Part shown: one piece after another, positions 9,841 through 19,307 of the stretch
Numbering within the stretch: position 1 is the first letter of the stretch
Layout: the number at the start of each line of letters is the position of its first letter
Assembly (NCBI RefSeq): GCF_000428125.1
Contig: NZ_ATZI01000001.1
Span: 496,001 to 560,000 of the forward strand
Source of the DNA: Bacteroides graminisolvens DSM 19988 = JCM 15093
GTDB lineage: Bacteria; Bacteroidota; Bacteroidia; Bacteroidales; Bacteroidaceae
DNA length: 64,000 bases
Direction: 5' to 3'
The notes under the pieces: generated by a model
Told to the model about the DNA's origin: nothing
What the model saw: the letters and a program-made list of their open reading frames with translations, nothing else
The model's database searches: none
Program-made: the position numbers and the translations under genes

Positions 9841-11031
9841 CTATTTCAGTATGGCTCCCGCTACGGCATTAGCAACCACCGAACGCAATCTCACTACTTC
9901 TCCTTTATCGGAAGGATGTACTCGGTTGGTAAGCAGAATAACTGCGGTGTGGCTGTCGGGGTCAAGTATCAATGAAGTTCCTGTGTAGCCGGTATGTCCG
10001 TAGGTATTAGGTCCGAAGAGATCGCCGTTGTTCGAGGCGTAGGGTGAAAAAACATCCCAACCAGGGGTGCGTCCCAGTCCGGCCACGTAACGAGGTACGG
10101 TGCGCATGGTTTTGACGGCTGCCGGACTCAGTATGCGGTGCCCGTTATATTCGCCGTCGTTCAGCAGGGCGGCCGCCAAAATGGCCACATCGTCTGCCGA
10201 AGAGAACACGCCGGCATTGCCTGAAATGCCTCCGTTCATGATACGGGCAAGCGGATCGTGAACCATTCCTTTCAGAACACTTCCGTCGGCTTGCTTCTCC
10301 GTTGGGGCACAGCGGGCCAATGTTTCGCCCGTGGGGCAGTAATCGGTGTGTTTCATTCCCAGTACATCAAACAGATTCTCCTTGGCAAACTGTTGCAGCG
10401 TTTGTCCCGAAATGGTTTCAATGATGCGTTGCAACGTAATGTAATTGAGGCAACTGTATTGAAAGTCGGTCCGCGGTGCAAAGTCGCGCTTGCAGTTGCT
10501 GATGTATTCAATGACACCGTCTGGGTTAGGGGCGCCGTACTTCTTTTTAAGCGAGTCCACCGGTGCGTAAGGTGGTAGGCCGGAAGTGTGCGTCATCAGG
10601 TCGGCCACACGTATGTCGGTCTTCTTGCCGTCACTATCTTGCCACGGTTTGAAGCCGGGAACGTACAGACTAACCTTGTCTTGCAGGCGCAGTTGTCCAC
10701 GTTCAATAAGCATCATGGCGCAAATGGCGGTCGACATGGACTTGCTGACCGAAGCCATGTCGAACACGGTGTTGGTATCCATGGCAATAACCTTGGGGTA
10801 AACCTGCTTGTTGCCGTATGCTTTGAGATAAGCCATTTTACCGTCCTTCACAACAGCAAGTACGGCGCCGGGAATTTCTTTGTTATCAACAGCCTTTTGA
10901 ATGGCTTGGTCAGCGTACTTCAGTCTTTGTGTGTCCATTCCCACCTGCTCGGGAGTTACACGCGGCAAAGGTTGTGCGGTTGCCTGCAACGCTATGAAAA
11001 GGGTTGCAAGCAGATAAAATGTTCGTCTCAT
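9841..11031 (-). CDS. Exported AmiE-like serine hydrolase of the beta-lactamase/class C PBP family
   Basis: The protein has 396 residues with a signal peptide ending at about residue 20 (ALQATAQ). Beta-lactamase-fold motifs are present: SxxK at S94-K97 (SVSK), a tyrosine motif at Y192 (YSCLN) and HTG in GHTGYTGT. The family includes esterases, D-peptidases and the Bacillus subtilis AmiE (YbbE), an N-acetylmuramyl-L-alanine amidase encoded beside murQ and namZ. Because this gene closes an operon with murQ, a MurNAc kinase and two namZ genes, an AmiE-like job, cutting peptides from MurNAc, is the best guess. True beta-lactamase activity is unlikely. It starts 23 nt after murQ. Confidence 0.85.
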   Translation of the reverse strand: MRRTFYLLATLFIALQATAQPLPRVTPEQVGMDTQRLKYADQAIQKAVDNKEIPGAVLAVVKDGKMAYLKAYGNKQVYPKVIAMDTNTVFDMASVSKSMSTAICAMMLIERGQLRLQDKVSLYVPGFKPWQDSDGKKTDIRVADLMTHTSGLPPYAPVDSLKKKYGAPNPDGVIEYISNCKRDFAPRTDFQYSCLNYITLQRIIETISGQTLQQFAKENLFDVLGMKHTDYCPTGETLARCAPTEKQADGSVLKGMVHDPLARIMNGGISGNAGVFSSADDVAILAAALLNDGEYNGHRILSPAAVKTMRTVPRYVAGLGRTPGWDVFSPYASNNGDLFGPNTYGHTGYTGTSLILDPDSHTAVILLTNRVHPSDKGEVVRLRSVVANAVAGAILK

Positions 11032-11054
11032 CTTCTCATTATTTGTGGTTATAC

Positions 11055-11897
11055 TTACTTGGCTTTGTAGGCATCAATTGCCTTCTTAACGGAACCGTGC
11101 ATCAGCAAGAGTGATTTGGCTTGCTCGTAATCGAGTCCGAGTTCCTCAACAATCATCTTGGTACCGCGGTCAACCAGCTTCTTGTTGCTGAGTTGCATGT
11201 TGACCATCTTGTTGCCTTTTACACGACCCAGCTGAATCATGACCGAAGTGGAAATCATGTTCAGAATCATTTTCTGTCCCGTACCCGATTTCATGCGCGA
11301 GCTTCCCGTTACGTATTCCGGTCCTACTACCATTTCAATAGGCACATCGGCTTCTGCTGCCATGGGCGAGTTGGGGTTACTGGTGATGCATCCTGTTAAT
11401 ATGCCGTGGCTTCGTGCTTCACGCATAGCACCGATAACGTAAGGCGTGGTGCCCGATGCGGCAATGCCGATCACAGTATCCTTATCGCAGATGTTGCGTT
11501 CTTGCAGTTCCTGCCAACCGCGCTCCATGTCGTCTTCGGCATTTTCTACGGGGTTGCGCAGTGCGGTGTCACCACCGGCAATCAATCCGATGATGAGTGT
11601 GTTGGGCATGCCGAATGTAGGGGGTATTTCCGATGCATCGAGCACTCCTAATCGGCCGCTGGTGCCTGCTCCCATGTAAAAGATGCGACCGCCTTGTTTC
11701 ATGCGGGGCACAATTTGGTTGACCAGCTTCTCTATTTGCGGAATGGCACGTTGAACGGCTAGTGCCACCTTTTGGTCTTCGGTATTGATCTCGTCAAGTA
11801 TTTCGCGTACCGACTTCTTTTCGAGGTTGTTGTACAGTGACGGTTGCTCTGATATCTTAATGAAAGCACCGTTGTTGGTTTCCTTCTGATTATTCAT
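11055..11897 (-). CDS. murQ: N-acetylmuramic acid 6-phosphate etherase
   Basis: MurQ cleaves the lactyl ether of MurNAc-6-phosphate to give GlcNAc-6-phosphate and D-lactate in the cytoplasm. The protein has 280 residues, close to the usual 295-305. It shows the SIS-domain signature GAGTSGRLGVLDASEIPPTFG (near 75-95) and the family motif VTGSSRMKSGTGQK. There is no signal peptide. It lies 18 nt downstream of the MurK-like kinase, which would supply its substrate, and upstream of the AmiE-like hydrolase. The D-lactate it releases is the likely substrate of the dehydrogenase encoded at 13888-16746. Confidence 0.97.
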   Translation of the reverse strand: MNNQKETNNGAFIKISEQPSLYNNLEKKSVREILDEINTEDQKVALAVQRAIPQIEKLVNQIVPRMKQGGRIFYMGAGTSGRLGVLDASEIPPTFGMPNTLIIGLIAGGDTALRNPVENAEDDMERGWQELQERNICDKDTVIGIAASGTTPYVIGAMREARSHGILTGCITSNPNSPMAAEADVPIEMVVGPEYVTGSSRMKSGTGQKMILNMISTSVMIQLGRVKGNKMVNMQLSNKKLVDRGTKMIVEELGLDYEQAKSLLLMHGSVKKAIDAYKAK

Positions 11898-11915
11898 TGT
11901 TGTTTCTGCTGATGA

Positions 11916-12746
11916 TTATTGATGGTATGCAATAAGTCCTTCCATGGGGCTTTGTATGATTGTGCCTAGTGTGATGCCGCTTTTCTGGGCAGCTTCTGTC
12001 AGTATCTCTCTGTAGTGATAAGCCACCGATCCGATGATGTGTACCGGATTGTTGCGGTAGTCATACTGCATCACGTTGCGTTTAAAGAAAGCCATGAAGC
12101 TGTTTAATATCAGTTCATGAATTTCCGGTTCGTGCAGGTTGGCCACCAGGAAAGGCGACAAGCTTGCCAAGAAACGGTTGGGGAAGGGTTGACGGTACAC
12201 GCGGTCGATAATTTCACCCGGGGTGAGGTTCACTTCGGAAAGAAACTTCTCTTTCAGTGCCGGTGATGTTTGATTCTTCAAGACATCACCCACCAGTAAT
12301 TTGCCCAGTACGGCACCGCTTCCTTCGTCGCCTAGGATGAAGCCCAGCGGAGAAACGTTGTCAACAATGTCCTTCCCGTTGTAGTAGCACGAGTTTGAAC
12401 CTGTTCCCAGGATGCAGGCAATGCCGGGATTATGACCACACAGTCCGCGAGCGGCAGCAAGCATGTCGGTTGCCACCTCGATGTGTGCGGAAATGTGTTG
12501 GGCAATGGCCCGGGTTACCAATGCTATCTTGTCGGGGAAACCGCATCCGGCTCCGTAGAAGTAAACGGCTTCTACGGTGCGGTTACCCAATTGGGGCAAG
12601 AGCACTTCACCAATTTCGGTACTGATTTCTTCTTCTGACTGAAAGAAAGGATTCGTTCCTTTCGTGTAAACCTGTTGGACGAGCTGTCCCTTATCTACCA
12701 AACTCCAATCGGTTTTAGTAGATCCACTATCTGCTATTAATATCAT
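11916..12746 (-). CDS. murK: BadF/BcrA-type sugar kinase, probable MurNAc kinase
   Basis: The protein has 276 residues of the ASKHA sugar-kinase fold. The phosphate-1 motif IADSGSTKTDWSLV is at the N-terminus, GTGSNSCYYNG lies in the middle, and an acidic glycine motif GDEGSGAVLGK follows. Proteins of this group phosphorylate GlcNAc or MurNAc at O-6; Tannerella MurK is a characterised member. Its ATGA overlap with the NagX gene and its place directly before murQ favour MurNAc as substrate. A second kinase of the same family is encoded at 36465-37313, so the two may divide MurNAc and GlcNAc between them. Confidence 0.9.
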   Translation of the reverse strand: MILIADSGSTKTDWSLVDKGQLVQQVYTKGTNPFFQSEEEISTEIGEVLLPQLGNRTVEAVYFYGAGCGFPDKIALVTRAIAQHISAHIEVATDMLAAARGLCGHNPGIACILGTGSNSCYYNGKDIVDNVSPLGFILGDEGSGAVLGKLLVGDVLKNQTSPALKEKFLSEVNLTPGEIIDRVYRQPFPNRFLASLSPFLVANLHEPEIHELILNSFMAFFKRNVMQYDYRNNPVHIIGSVAYHYREILTEAAQKSGITLGTIIQSPMEGLIAYHQ

Positions 12747-13891
12747 ATCTTTATATATATTTTCTTTTTGTACAATACATGTCCGATAACCCAGTTAAGT
12801 GCCACAAAGAGCAGGGCGAAAGCCAGCGAACCGGCGTAATCGCCCAAGGCAGGCTGCAATATCACCGTGTAGGCGTAGCCGTGCAAACTGATTACGTCTT
12901 CGGCATAGGGGAACTTTATGTTGCTTAACAGAATGGACAATACAGCGGCTGTCACATAAATAAAAAGCGGGTTAACTCCAAAGGATTCAAAGAAACGGCT
13001 CCATTTCTTATAGCCTTTCACATCGATGAACCACACCAGCAATGCCAGAAAGCTTGATGCCAAGCCGCAAGTGGTGAGTACAAAGGTGGGCGACCATATC
13101 TTTTTATTGATCGGGCAACCGTAGCTCAGCAGGAATCCTGCGAAGGTAAGTACGGTGCCTATAATGAACAGCCGTTCAATCTTTTCATGGATGTCTTTCA
13201 CTTCCATCAGCAATTTACCGCAACAAAAGCCTATCAGCACATGTGCAATAGCAGGCAGTGTGCTCAGCAGGCCTTCGGGGTCAATGCCGTTGTCCTTGTA
13301 CATGTGGTTGGTGCCCAGTATGGCACGATCTACCACCGAGAGTATGTTTGTTTCGTTGTATTCGTATCCGTTGCCAAAGAATAAAATGCCGAAGTAACCG
13401 GCCAGCAATACAAAAATAAGATAAGGAATGTGCTTGTGGCTCATTAGCAATGCCACTATGGCGGTAACGCCGTAACTCAGTGCCAGGCGTTGCATGACTC
13501 CCAGAATACGGATGTTTTCGAAAGGCAACGGGTTGTGCGTGCGGCACAAAAGGGAGAAATAAGCAATGCCTAGTCCGATAGCAAATATAACGACCGTGCG
13601 TTTGAGTATTTTCCAAACCGCCTGTGCGTTGAGTTCAAAGTTGTATTTCTTTAATGAGATGTAAGTAGAGATACCCATGATGAACATGAAAAAGGGAAAT
13701 ACTAAGTCGGTTGGCGTAAGTCCGTTCCACTCGGCATGGCTCAAGGGGGCGTATATTTTGCCCCAACTGCCGGGGTTATTGACCAGAATCATTCCGGCAA
13801 TGGTAATACCTCTCAGCACATCCAGTGCTAATAGGCGCTGTGATGCTTTGGTGTCTCTTTGCAGAGTTATATTTTCTTTGTTGGTATTCAT
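12743..13891 (-). CDS. nagX: NagX-like inner-membrane protein (DUF5009, acyltransferase/transporter family)
   Basis: The protein has 382 residues with about ten hydrophobic segments. It carries the family signature LDVLRGITIAGMILVNNPGSW near residues 23-43 and the conserved PSDLVFPFF-like phrase PTDLVFPFFMFIMG. It is related to heparan-alpha-glucosaminide N-acetyltransferases and to NagX, an inner-membrane protein linked to GlcNAc uptake in Xanthomonas and other bacteria. Here it probably moves or acetylates the amino sugar freed from peptidoglycan. Both ends overlap neighbours by 4 nt (ATGA), with the dehydrogenase upstream and the kinase downstream, so coupled translation is likely. Confidence 0.87.
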   Translation of the reverse strand: MNTNKENITLQRDTKASQRLLALDVLRGITIAGMILVNNPGSWGKIYAPLSHAEWNGLTPTDLVFPFFMFIMGISTYISLKKYNFELNAQAVWKILKRTVVIFAIGLGIAYFSLLCRTHNPLPFENIRILGVMQRLALSYGVTAIVALLMSHKHIPYLIFVLLAGYFGILFFGNGYEYNETNILSVVDRAILGTNHMYKDNGIDPEGLLSTLPAIAHVLIGFCCGKLLMEVKDIHEKIERLFIIGTVLTFAGFLLSYGCPINKKIWSPTFVLTTCGLASSFLALLVWFIDVKGYKKWSRFFESFGVNPLFIYVTAAVLSILLSNIKFPYAEDVISLHGYAYTVILQPALGDYAGSLAFALLFVALNWVIGHVLYKKKIYIKI

Positions 13892-16746
13892 ATCTTTTCT
13901 TTTTTAAGGGTACACTGATCAACCAAATAGACAATAGATACATAGGCGATGCCCGAATTCGTAGTAAGCCCGATTTCGCAGGTACGACTGTTAGAGTATC
14001 CTATATCTATGTGCTTTTTTTCTATTTGTGGCTTTAGTTTCCTCAATGCGTAAGCGTTTACTTCGGGATGGGTGAAACCTTTGTCGCCCGCAAAGCCACA
14101 ACATCCCACTTCTTCGGGTATGAACACGTTGTTCGAACAAAGACGGGCCAATGCCGTGATCTGATCGCCCAGTCCCATTTTCTTCATGGAGCAGGTGATG
14201 TGCAAGGCAATGGGCTTGTCGGTTGGTCTAAATTCCAACTTGTCTTGCAGAAAAGTATAGATGAATTCGGCCGGCTCGTACAATCTGAGTTGCTTGATGG
14301 TGTGACGCATGCGATACAAACAGGGGCTTTGGTCGCACAATACCGGATATTTTCCGTTCTCACTGGCTTGGAGCAATGCCGTTTCCAGTTCGGCTGCTTT
14401 GCTGTCGGCCACATCGGGCATGCCTTTGCTTTCCCAAATGGTACCGCAACATAGATTCTCCATCTTGTCGGGGAAGATGATTTCGTAGCCGGCTTTGTGC
14501 AGGAGCGAAACCATTTTATTGACCAAAGGCTGTTCTTCGGGCGATTTTCTGGCTAATCCCATTGTTTGGTTAATGCAACTGGGAAAGTACACTACCTTTA
14601 AATTCTCCGGTTGTGGCTGAGTGCTTTTCTGAATGATCTCTTTCTTTACGCTCTCGGGGTTGTAGGCTTTGGGCATGGCGGGTGTCCATTGGGGAACGCC
14701 TATGACATGGTGCATGCTTTTCGTTAGCGTTGACATAACTCCGCTACCCAGCAAAGCATGTGCGGTGTCGGCCAGCGTGAGCACAGGACGAAGCACATTT
14801 TTTATTTCCGAGAAATGATTGGCTGCAAAGACTCCCATACGGTAACCCATACTGTTAGCCGGAAGCTGTTCTTGTCTGAGGTCGTGTGTCAGGTCGCCCG
14901 TGTTGATGCCCATGGGGCACGACAAAGAACAGAGTCCGTCGCCGGCACAGGTCTGGTTGCCCAGGTATTGGTATTGCTTTTCCAAGGTGAGCAACCTCTT
15001 TTGGTCGGCTACTTCCGGAGATGTTTTCAAACGTGATATTTCACGTTGAATCACAATGCGTTGACGAGACGATAGGGTGAATCCACACGTCAGACAGTTT
15101 ACTTCGCAAAATCCGCACTCGATGCATTTGTCTACGTGTGCGTTGGTCAGTGTCAGTGGTTTGAAGTTGCGGATGTGACACTTCGGATCATCATTGAAGA
15201 TAACGCCGGGGTTAAGCAACCCTTTGGGATCAAAGAGTTGTTTCACCGCGCGCATCAGTTCAAAGGCGGTTTCTCCCCATTCGTATTGCACGAAGGGAGC
15301 CATGTTGCGTCCCGTGCCGTGTTCTGCTTTGAGCGAACCGTCGTATTTGTCGACCACTAGCATTTTCACCTCATTCATGAGCGCCTCGTAACGCTCTACT
15401 TCGGCTTCGCTGGAGAATGATTGGTTGATAATAAAGTGGTAGTTACCTTCAAGTGCATGTCCGTAAATGCAGGCATCATCATAACCGTGGTGTGCAAGAA
15501 GTTGTTGCAGTTCGGCTGTCGCTTCGGGCAAATCTTCAATGTGAAAAGCCACGTCTTCAATCAAGCAGGTAGTTCCCGGTTTACGTGTTCCTCCTACGGA
15601 TGGGAAAATACCCGCGCGTATAGCCCAGTATGCGGCGTACTCGCTTTCCTCGTCGGTAAAGTGAACCGGTGTATGGGTCTTGAAGTTTTTCAATGCTTCT
15701 TCAACAATCTGTATGTTGCCTGCTAACTCTTTGGCTGTTGAGGCTTTGGTTTCCGTTAACACGGCGGTGAGCCCGTAGCCTGTTGGGTCGTTTACGGAAG
15801 CCAGTGATTTGCAGTCGAGCAATTCGGCACCTTTGACTACTGTTTCTCCGTTCTCTGTGGTCAGTTTCTTCATGGCAACCACGGCCCGGCATGCTTCTTT
15901 TATATCATAAAAGTAGAGCATGGCACTGGCTTTGAACGGATAATCGTATTCTGTCTGCATGGTTACTTCGGATAAGAAAGCCAGTGTGCCTTCCGAACCG
16001 ACCAGCAGATGTGCTATGATATCAAACGGATCATCAAAGGTGATAAAGGGAAGCAGGTTCAGTCCCGTTACATTCTTGATGGAGTATTTATAGCGAATTC
16101 TTTCGGTCAGCTGATGATCGTTTCGAACTAAATCGCGCATGGATTCTATCTGGCGAATGAACTCGGGCTTTTGCAACGTGAAGTTGCGTCGGCTTTCGGC
16201 ATCGCCGGTGTTCAATATAGTACCGTCAGCAAAGACCATTCGGGCTGAATGAAGTACTTTGTCGCTATTGGCATGGGTACCGCAGTTCATGCCCGATGCA
16301 TTGTTCATGACGATGCCACCTACCATGGCGCTTTTGACCGAAGCCGGATCGGGCGAAAATTTGCGGCCGTAGGGCTTGAGTATTTCATTCACTCGCTGAC
16401 CGATGATGCCCGGCTGCAAAGTAATTTGTGTGGCGTCCGGACTGACTGTGTATTTTTCCCAATGCTTTCCGGCAACAATCAATATAGAGTCGCTGATGGC
16501 CTGGCCCGACAAACTGGTACCTGCCGCCCGGAAAGTAACGGGAAGCAGGTGCTTGTTGGCGCACTTCAGCAGTTCGGACACTTCTTTTTCATTATCGGAA
16601 CGGATCACCACCTGAGGAATCAGGCGATAGAAACCAGCGTCTGTTCCCCAAGCTAGCCGACGGAGTTCATCGGTGTAGATTCTTTCTTGTGGGATGAATG
16701 TGGATATGTCTCGCAAGAAATCGATGTATTTCTTTGTAACGCTCAT
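13888..16746 (-). CDS. FAD- and Fe-S-binding dehydrogenase, probable D-lactate dehydrogenase
   Basis: A GlcD-like flavin half and a GlcF-like iron-sulfur half are fused in 952 residues. The FAD-binding PCMH region includes TFRAAGTSLSGQAISD (71-86). The C-terminal flavoenzyme motifs GHALEGNYHF (429-438) and AEHGTGR (474-480) follow. Cysteines for two Fe-S clusters are C541, C544, C547, C551 and C600, C606, C610, and two CCG segments (NLCCG, GCCG) lie near the C-terminus. Fused enzymes of this kind oxidise D-2-hydroxyacids, mostly D-lactate, and pass electrons to carriers. Its place between NamZ and NagX, in the murQ operon, points to the D-lactate made by MurQ. Both ends overlap neighbours by 4 nt. 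No signal peptide or membrane helix is seen. Confidence 0.9.
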   Translation of the reverse strand: MSVTKKYIDFLRDISTFIPQERIYTDELRRLAWGTDAGFYRLIPQVVIRSDNEKEVSELLKCANKHLLPVTFRAAGTSLSGQAISDSILIVAGKHWEKYTVSPDATQITLQPGIIGQRVNEILKPYGRKFSPDPASVKSAMVGGIVMNNASGMNCGTHANSDKVLHSARMVFADGTILNTGDAESRRNFTLQKPEFIRQIESMRDLVRNDHQLTERIRYKYSIKNVTGLNLLPFITFDDPFDIIAHLLVGSEGTLAFLSEVTMQTEYDYPFKASAMLYFYDIKEACRAVVAMKKLTTENGETVVKGAELLDCKSLASVNDPTGYGLTAVLTETKASTAKELAGNIQIVEEALKNFKTHTPVHFTDEESEYAAYWAIRAGIFPSVGGTRKPGTTCLIEDVAFHIEDLPEATAELQQLLAHHGYDDACIYGHALEGNYHFIINQSFSSEAEVERYEALMNEVKMLVVDKYDGSLKAEHGTGRNMAPFVQYEWGETAFELMRAVKQLFDPKGLLNPGVIFNDDPKCHIRNFKPLTLTNAHVDKCIECGFCEVNCLTCGFTLSSRQRIVIQREISRLKTSPEVADQKRLLTLEKQYQYLGNQTCAGDGLCSLSCPMGINTGDLTHDLRQEQLPANSMGYRMGVFAANHFSEIKNVLRPVLTLADTAHALLGSGVMSTLTKSMHHVIGVPQWTPAMPKAYNPESVKKEIIQKSTQPQPENLKVVYFPSCINQTMGLARKSPEEQPLVNKMVSLLHKAGYEIIFPDKMENLCCGTIWESKGMPDVADSKAAELETALLQASENGKYPVLCDQSPCLYRMRHTIKQLRLYEPAEFIYTFLQDKLEFRPTDKPIALHITCSMKKMGLGDQITALARLCSNNVFIPEEVGCCGFAGDKGFTHPEVNAYALRKLKPQIEKKHIDIGYSNSRTCEIGLTTNSGIAYVSIVYLVDQCTLKKEKI

Positions 16747-17981
16747 TTATATAGATAGTATTGTTTGGACAGTTTGCGGAAGGCTTCAACATCTTTATAC
16801 CAATAGTCACGGACGTCTTCCCAACGATTGTTTTTACTGAAACGTTCTCTGATCTCTTTGCTTCCACTTACCTTGTCGAACATATCGAACCGGCCTTTAT
16901 CAGCCTGTTCGAAGACTTTGTGTTCCGGGTAAAGTGTGGCTATCTCTTGCATGACATAGAACTGTATGTCACTCAATGCGGCCTTTCGGAAGTTTGTAAT
17001 GTGTACTTGTACTCCTTGCAGGTGTTCGCCTTTGCCAACGGAATAGAATGGCTTGAGGTGCATAGGTCTGAAGGTAACTCCGGGCAGGTTAAGCTGATTG
17101 AGCTTACCGGCTAGCTCGTCGGCTTTGATCCACGAGGCTGCAAACATTTGGAAAGGAATGGTGTAACCTACGCCGATTGACAGGTAGCCCAGCTCTCCCA
17201 ATATGCCGCTAACAGGATAGAATATAGCGGAATGAGGGTGGGGGATATGCGGTGAGGATGGAATCCATTGTAAACCGGTTTGCGAATAGTCCATATCGCG
17301 TTTCCATTTCTTCATTTTGACGATGTGTAGTTTGCATTGTTTGTTTAACATCTTCTCACCGTTCAACATCAGGGCCAGTTCTCCGCAGGTGAGACCGTAA
17401 AGGTATGGAATTTTAAATTGGCTGACAAAAGATATGTAATTATCTTCAACTAAATTACCTTCAATCTTTAATCCTCCCACCGGATTGGGCCTGTCGAGCA
17501 CAACAAACTCAATGTTGTTTTCGGCAGCGGCTTCCATGGCCAGACCCATTGTGCTGATGTAAGTGAATGACCGACAACCGATGTCTTGTATGTCGTACAC
17601 CAATACATCAATGCCTTTTAACATGTCCGGGGTTGCTTTCCGGGTTTTACCGTAAAGAGAATATACGGGCAGACCGGTGGAAGCATCGGCGGAATTGTCG
17701 ACTTTGTCACCGGCATGTACGTCTCCGCGTACACCGTGTTCAGGGCCGAAGAGGGCGACAAGTTGCACGTTGGGGGCTTCGTGCAAAATGTCGATGGTTG
17801 ATTTCAGGTTGTTGTCAACACCTGTGGGGTTGGTGATGAGTCCTACCCGTTTTCCCTCAAGGCACTTGAATTTTTGCTCTTTCAAGACTTCAATGCCCGT
17901 TCGGATCTTTATCTTCTGAGCATGCGCACTGAGTGAAAGGAAGCAAAGCGTGTTAAGCAAAATAAGTTTGATCGTTTTCAT
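16743..17981 (-). CDS. namZ: NamZ-like exo-beta-N-acetylmuramidase (DUF1343), copy 1
   Basis: The protein has 412 residues with a signal peptide ending at about residue 22 (LSAHAQ). Family motifs are GLITNPTGVD, LFGPEHGVRGD with the conserved E81, VYDIQDIGCRSFTYI, VLDRPNPVGG and PSSPHIP. NamZ enzymes remove MurNAc from the non-reducing ends of peptidoglycan chains or of MurNAc-GlcNAc (known for B. subtilis YbbC and two Tannerella proteins). A second, divergent copy is encoded at 29488-30663 in the same operon. It overlaps the dehydrogenase by 4 nt and follows the AmpG-like gene by 18 nt. It should act in the periplasm. Confidence 0.93.
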   Translation of the reverse strand: MKTIKLILLNTLCFLSLSAHAQKIKIRTGIEVLKEQKFKCLEGKRVGLITNPTGVDNNLKSTIDILHEAPNVQLVALFGPEHGVRGDVHAGDKVDNSADASTGLPVYSLYGKTRKATPDMLKGIDVLVYDIQDIGCRSFTYISTMGLAMEAAAENNIEFVVLDRPNPVGGLKIEGNLVEDNYISFVSQFKIPYLYGLTCGELALMLNGEKMLNKQCKLHIVKMKKWKRDMDYSQTGLQWIPSSPHIPHPHSAIFYPVSGILGELGYLSIGVGYTIPFQMFAASWIKADELAGKLNQLNLPGVTFRPMHLKPFYSVGKGEHLQGVQVHITNFRKAALSDIQFYVMQEIATLYPEHKVFEQADKGRFDMFDKVSGSKEIRERFSKNNRWEDVRDYWYKDVEAFRKLSKQYYLYK

Positions 17982-17999
17982 CCTATATCGAATCGTTGG

Positions 18000-19304
18000 T
18001 TATTTTTCTATTTCTTGTTTTCGGCTTTCTTCTTTACCATAATCGGGATCAATCTTAATGAAGGCGCAGACTGTGATGGTGGCAGCGCAACAAATCATGA
18101 CCCATATAAAGAAGTTCTCGTATCCGATGTGATCTTGTAACCATCCGGCAGCCATTCCGGGCAACATCATTCCCAATGCCATAAAGGCTGTGCAAATGGC
18201 ATAATGTGCCGTTTTGTGCTCTCCGTCCGAGTAGTAAATGAGGTAGAGCATATAGGCTGTGAAACCGAAGCCGTAGCCGAACTGTTCTATAAATACGCAG
18301 ATATTGATTGTGAGCAGGTCTTGTGGCTGAACGTAACCGAGATACACAAACGTAACGCAGGTAAGTGAAATACTCCATGCCATAGGCCACAACCATTTTT
18401 GCAGTCCTCCTTTCGCGGCACAAATGCCTCCTATAATACCTCCCAGCGTAAGACCAATGATTCCAATGGTACCGTAAACCAGTCCCACTTCAGCAGTAGT
18501 AAGTCCCAGACCTCCCTTCTCAATAGGGTCTAGCAGGAACGGATTAATCAACTTAACAAGTTGTGCTTCGGGAAATCGATAAAACAACATGAAGAGGATG
18601 GCCACTCCGGCCTGTTTCTTCCGAAAAAAGGAAGCAAAGGTCTCTATAAATCCTTCCATGATGGAGCTGGCGTTGTTTTGGCCAACCACCGATTTATCTG
18701 AACCCGGCGCCGGAAGTATGTATTTATGGTAAAGGGAGAATGCCAAGAATAACCCGGCCAAAATAAAGAAGGTAATGCTCCAAGCATATTTAATGTTTCC
18801 GCTCCATATTTCCAGCCCGCCGGCCAGCATAATAAGTAGTCCTTGTCCTGCAATGGTAGCAATGCGGTAAAAGGTACTTCTTATTCCCACGTACAAAGCC
18901 TGGTCTTTCACATTCAATGCCAACATATAGAAGCCGTCGGCTGCTATGTCATGCGTGGCAGAGCTGAATGCCACCAACCAAAAAACGGCTAATGTGATTC
19001 GAAAGAAATTAGGCATGGGTATGGTTAAGGCAATACCGGCCAAGCCGGCGCCCACAAGGAGCTGCATGGTAACTACCCACCAACGTTTGGTTTTAAGCAG
19101 GTCGATAAATGGACTCCAGAAGGGCTTGATGACCCAGGGCAGATAGAGCCAACTGGTATAAAGAGCAATGTCGGTATTTGATATGCCCAGTTTCTTATAC
19201 ATGATTACCGAGATAGTCATGACAGCTACATAGGGTAATCCTTGTGCGAAATATAATGTGGGAATCCATGCCCACGGTGATGTTTTACGATCTTTCATCC
19301 TCAT
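18000..19304 (-). CDS. ampG: AmpG-like MFS permease, probable muropeptide transporter
   Basis: The protein has 434 residues and about twelve membrane helices. The N-terminal stretch SPWAWIPTLYFAQGLPYVAV and the phrase LYLPWVIKPFWSPFID are hallmarks of the AmpG/acetyl-CoA transporter branch of the MFS. AmpG imports anhydro- or other muropeptides through the inner membrane. Bacteroidetes members are often annotated only as MFS transporter, so the exact cargo (GlcNAc-anhMurNAc peptides, disaccharide or MurNAc) is open. It lies 3 nt after the SpoIID-like gene and 18 nt before namZ copy 1, consistent with peptidoglycan-fragment import. Confidence 0.88.
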   Translation of the reverse strand: MRMKDRKTSPWAWIPTLYFAQGLPYVAVMTISVIMYKKLGISNTDIALYTSWLYLPWVIKPFWSPFIDLLKTKRWWVVTMQLLVGAGLAGIALTIPMPNFFRITLAVFWLVAFSSATHDIAADGFYMLALNVKDQALYVGIRSTFYRIATIAGQGLLIMLAGGLEIWSGNIKYAWSITFFILAGLFLAFSLYHKYILPAPGSDKSVVGQNNASSIMEGFIETFASFFRKKQAGVAILFMLFYRFPEAQLVKLINPFLLDPIEKGGLGLTTAEVGLVYGTIGIIGLTLGGIIGGICAAKGGLQKWLWPMAWSISLTCVTFVYLGYVQPQDLLTINICVFIEQFGYGFGFTAYMLYLIYYSDGEHKTAHYAICTAFMALGMMLPGMAAGWLQDHIGYENFFIWVMICCAATITVCAFIKIDPDYGKEESRKQEIEK

Positions 19305-19307
19305 TGG

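Noticed and set aside
9841..11031. Antibiotic-resistance beta-lactamase
   Set aside because: SxxK, Y and HTG motifs are shared by the whole serine-hydrolase superfamily. The operon context points to muropeptide processing.
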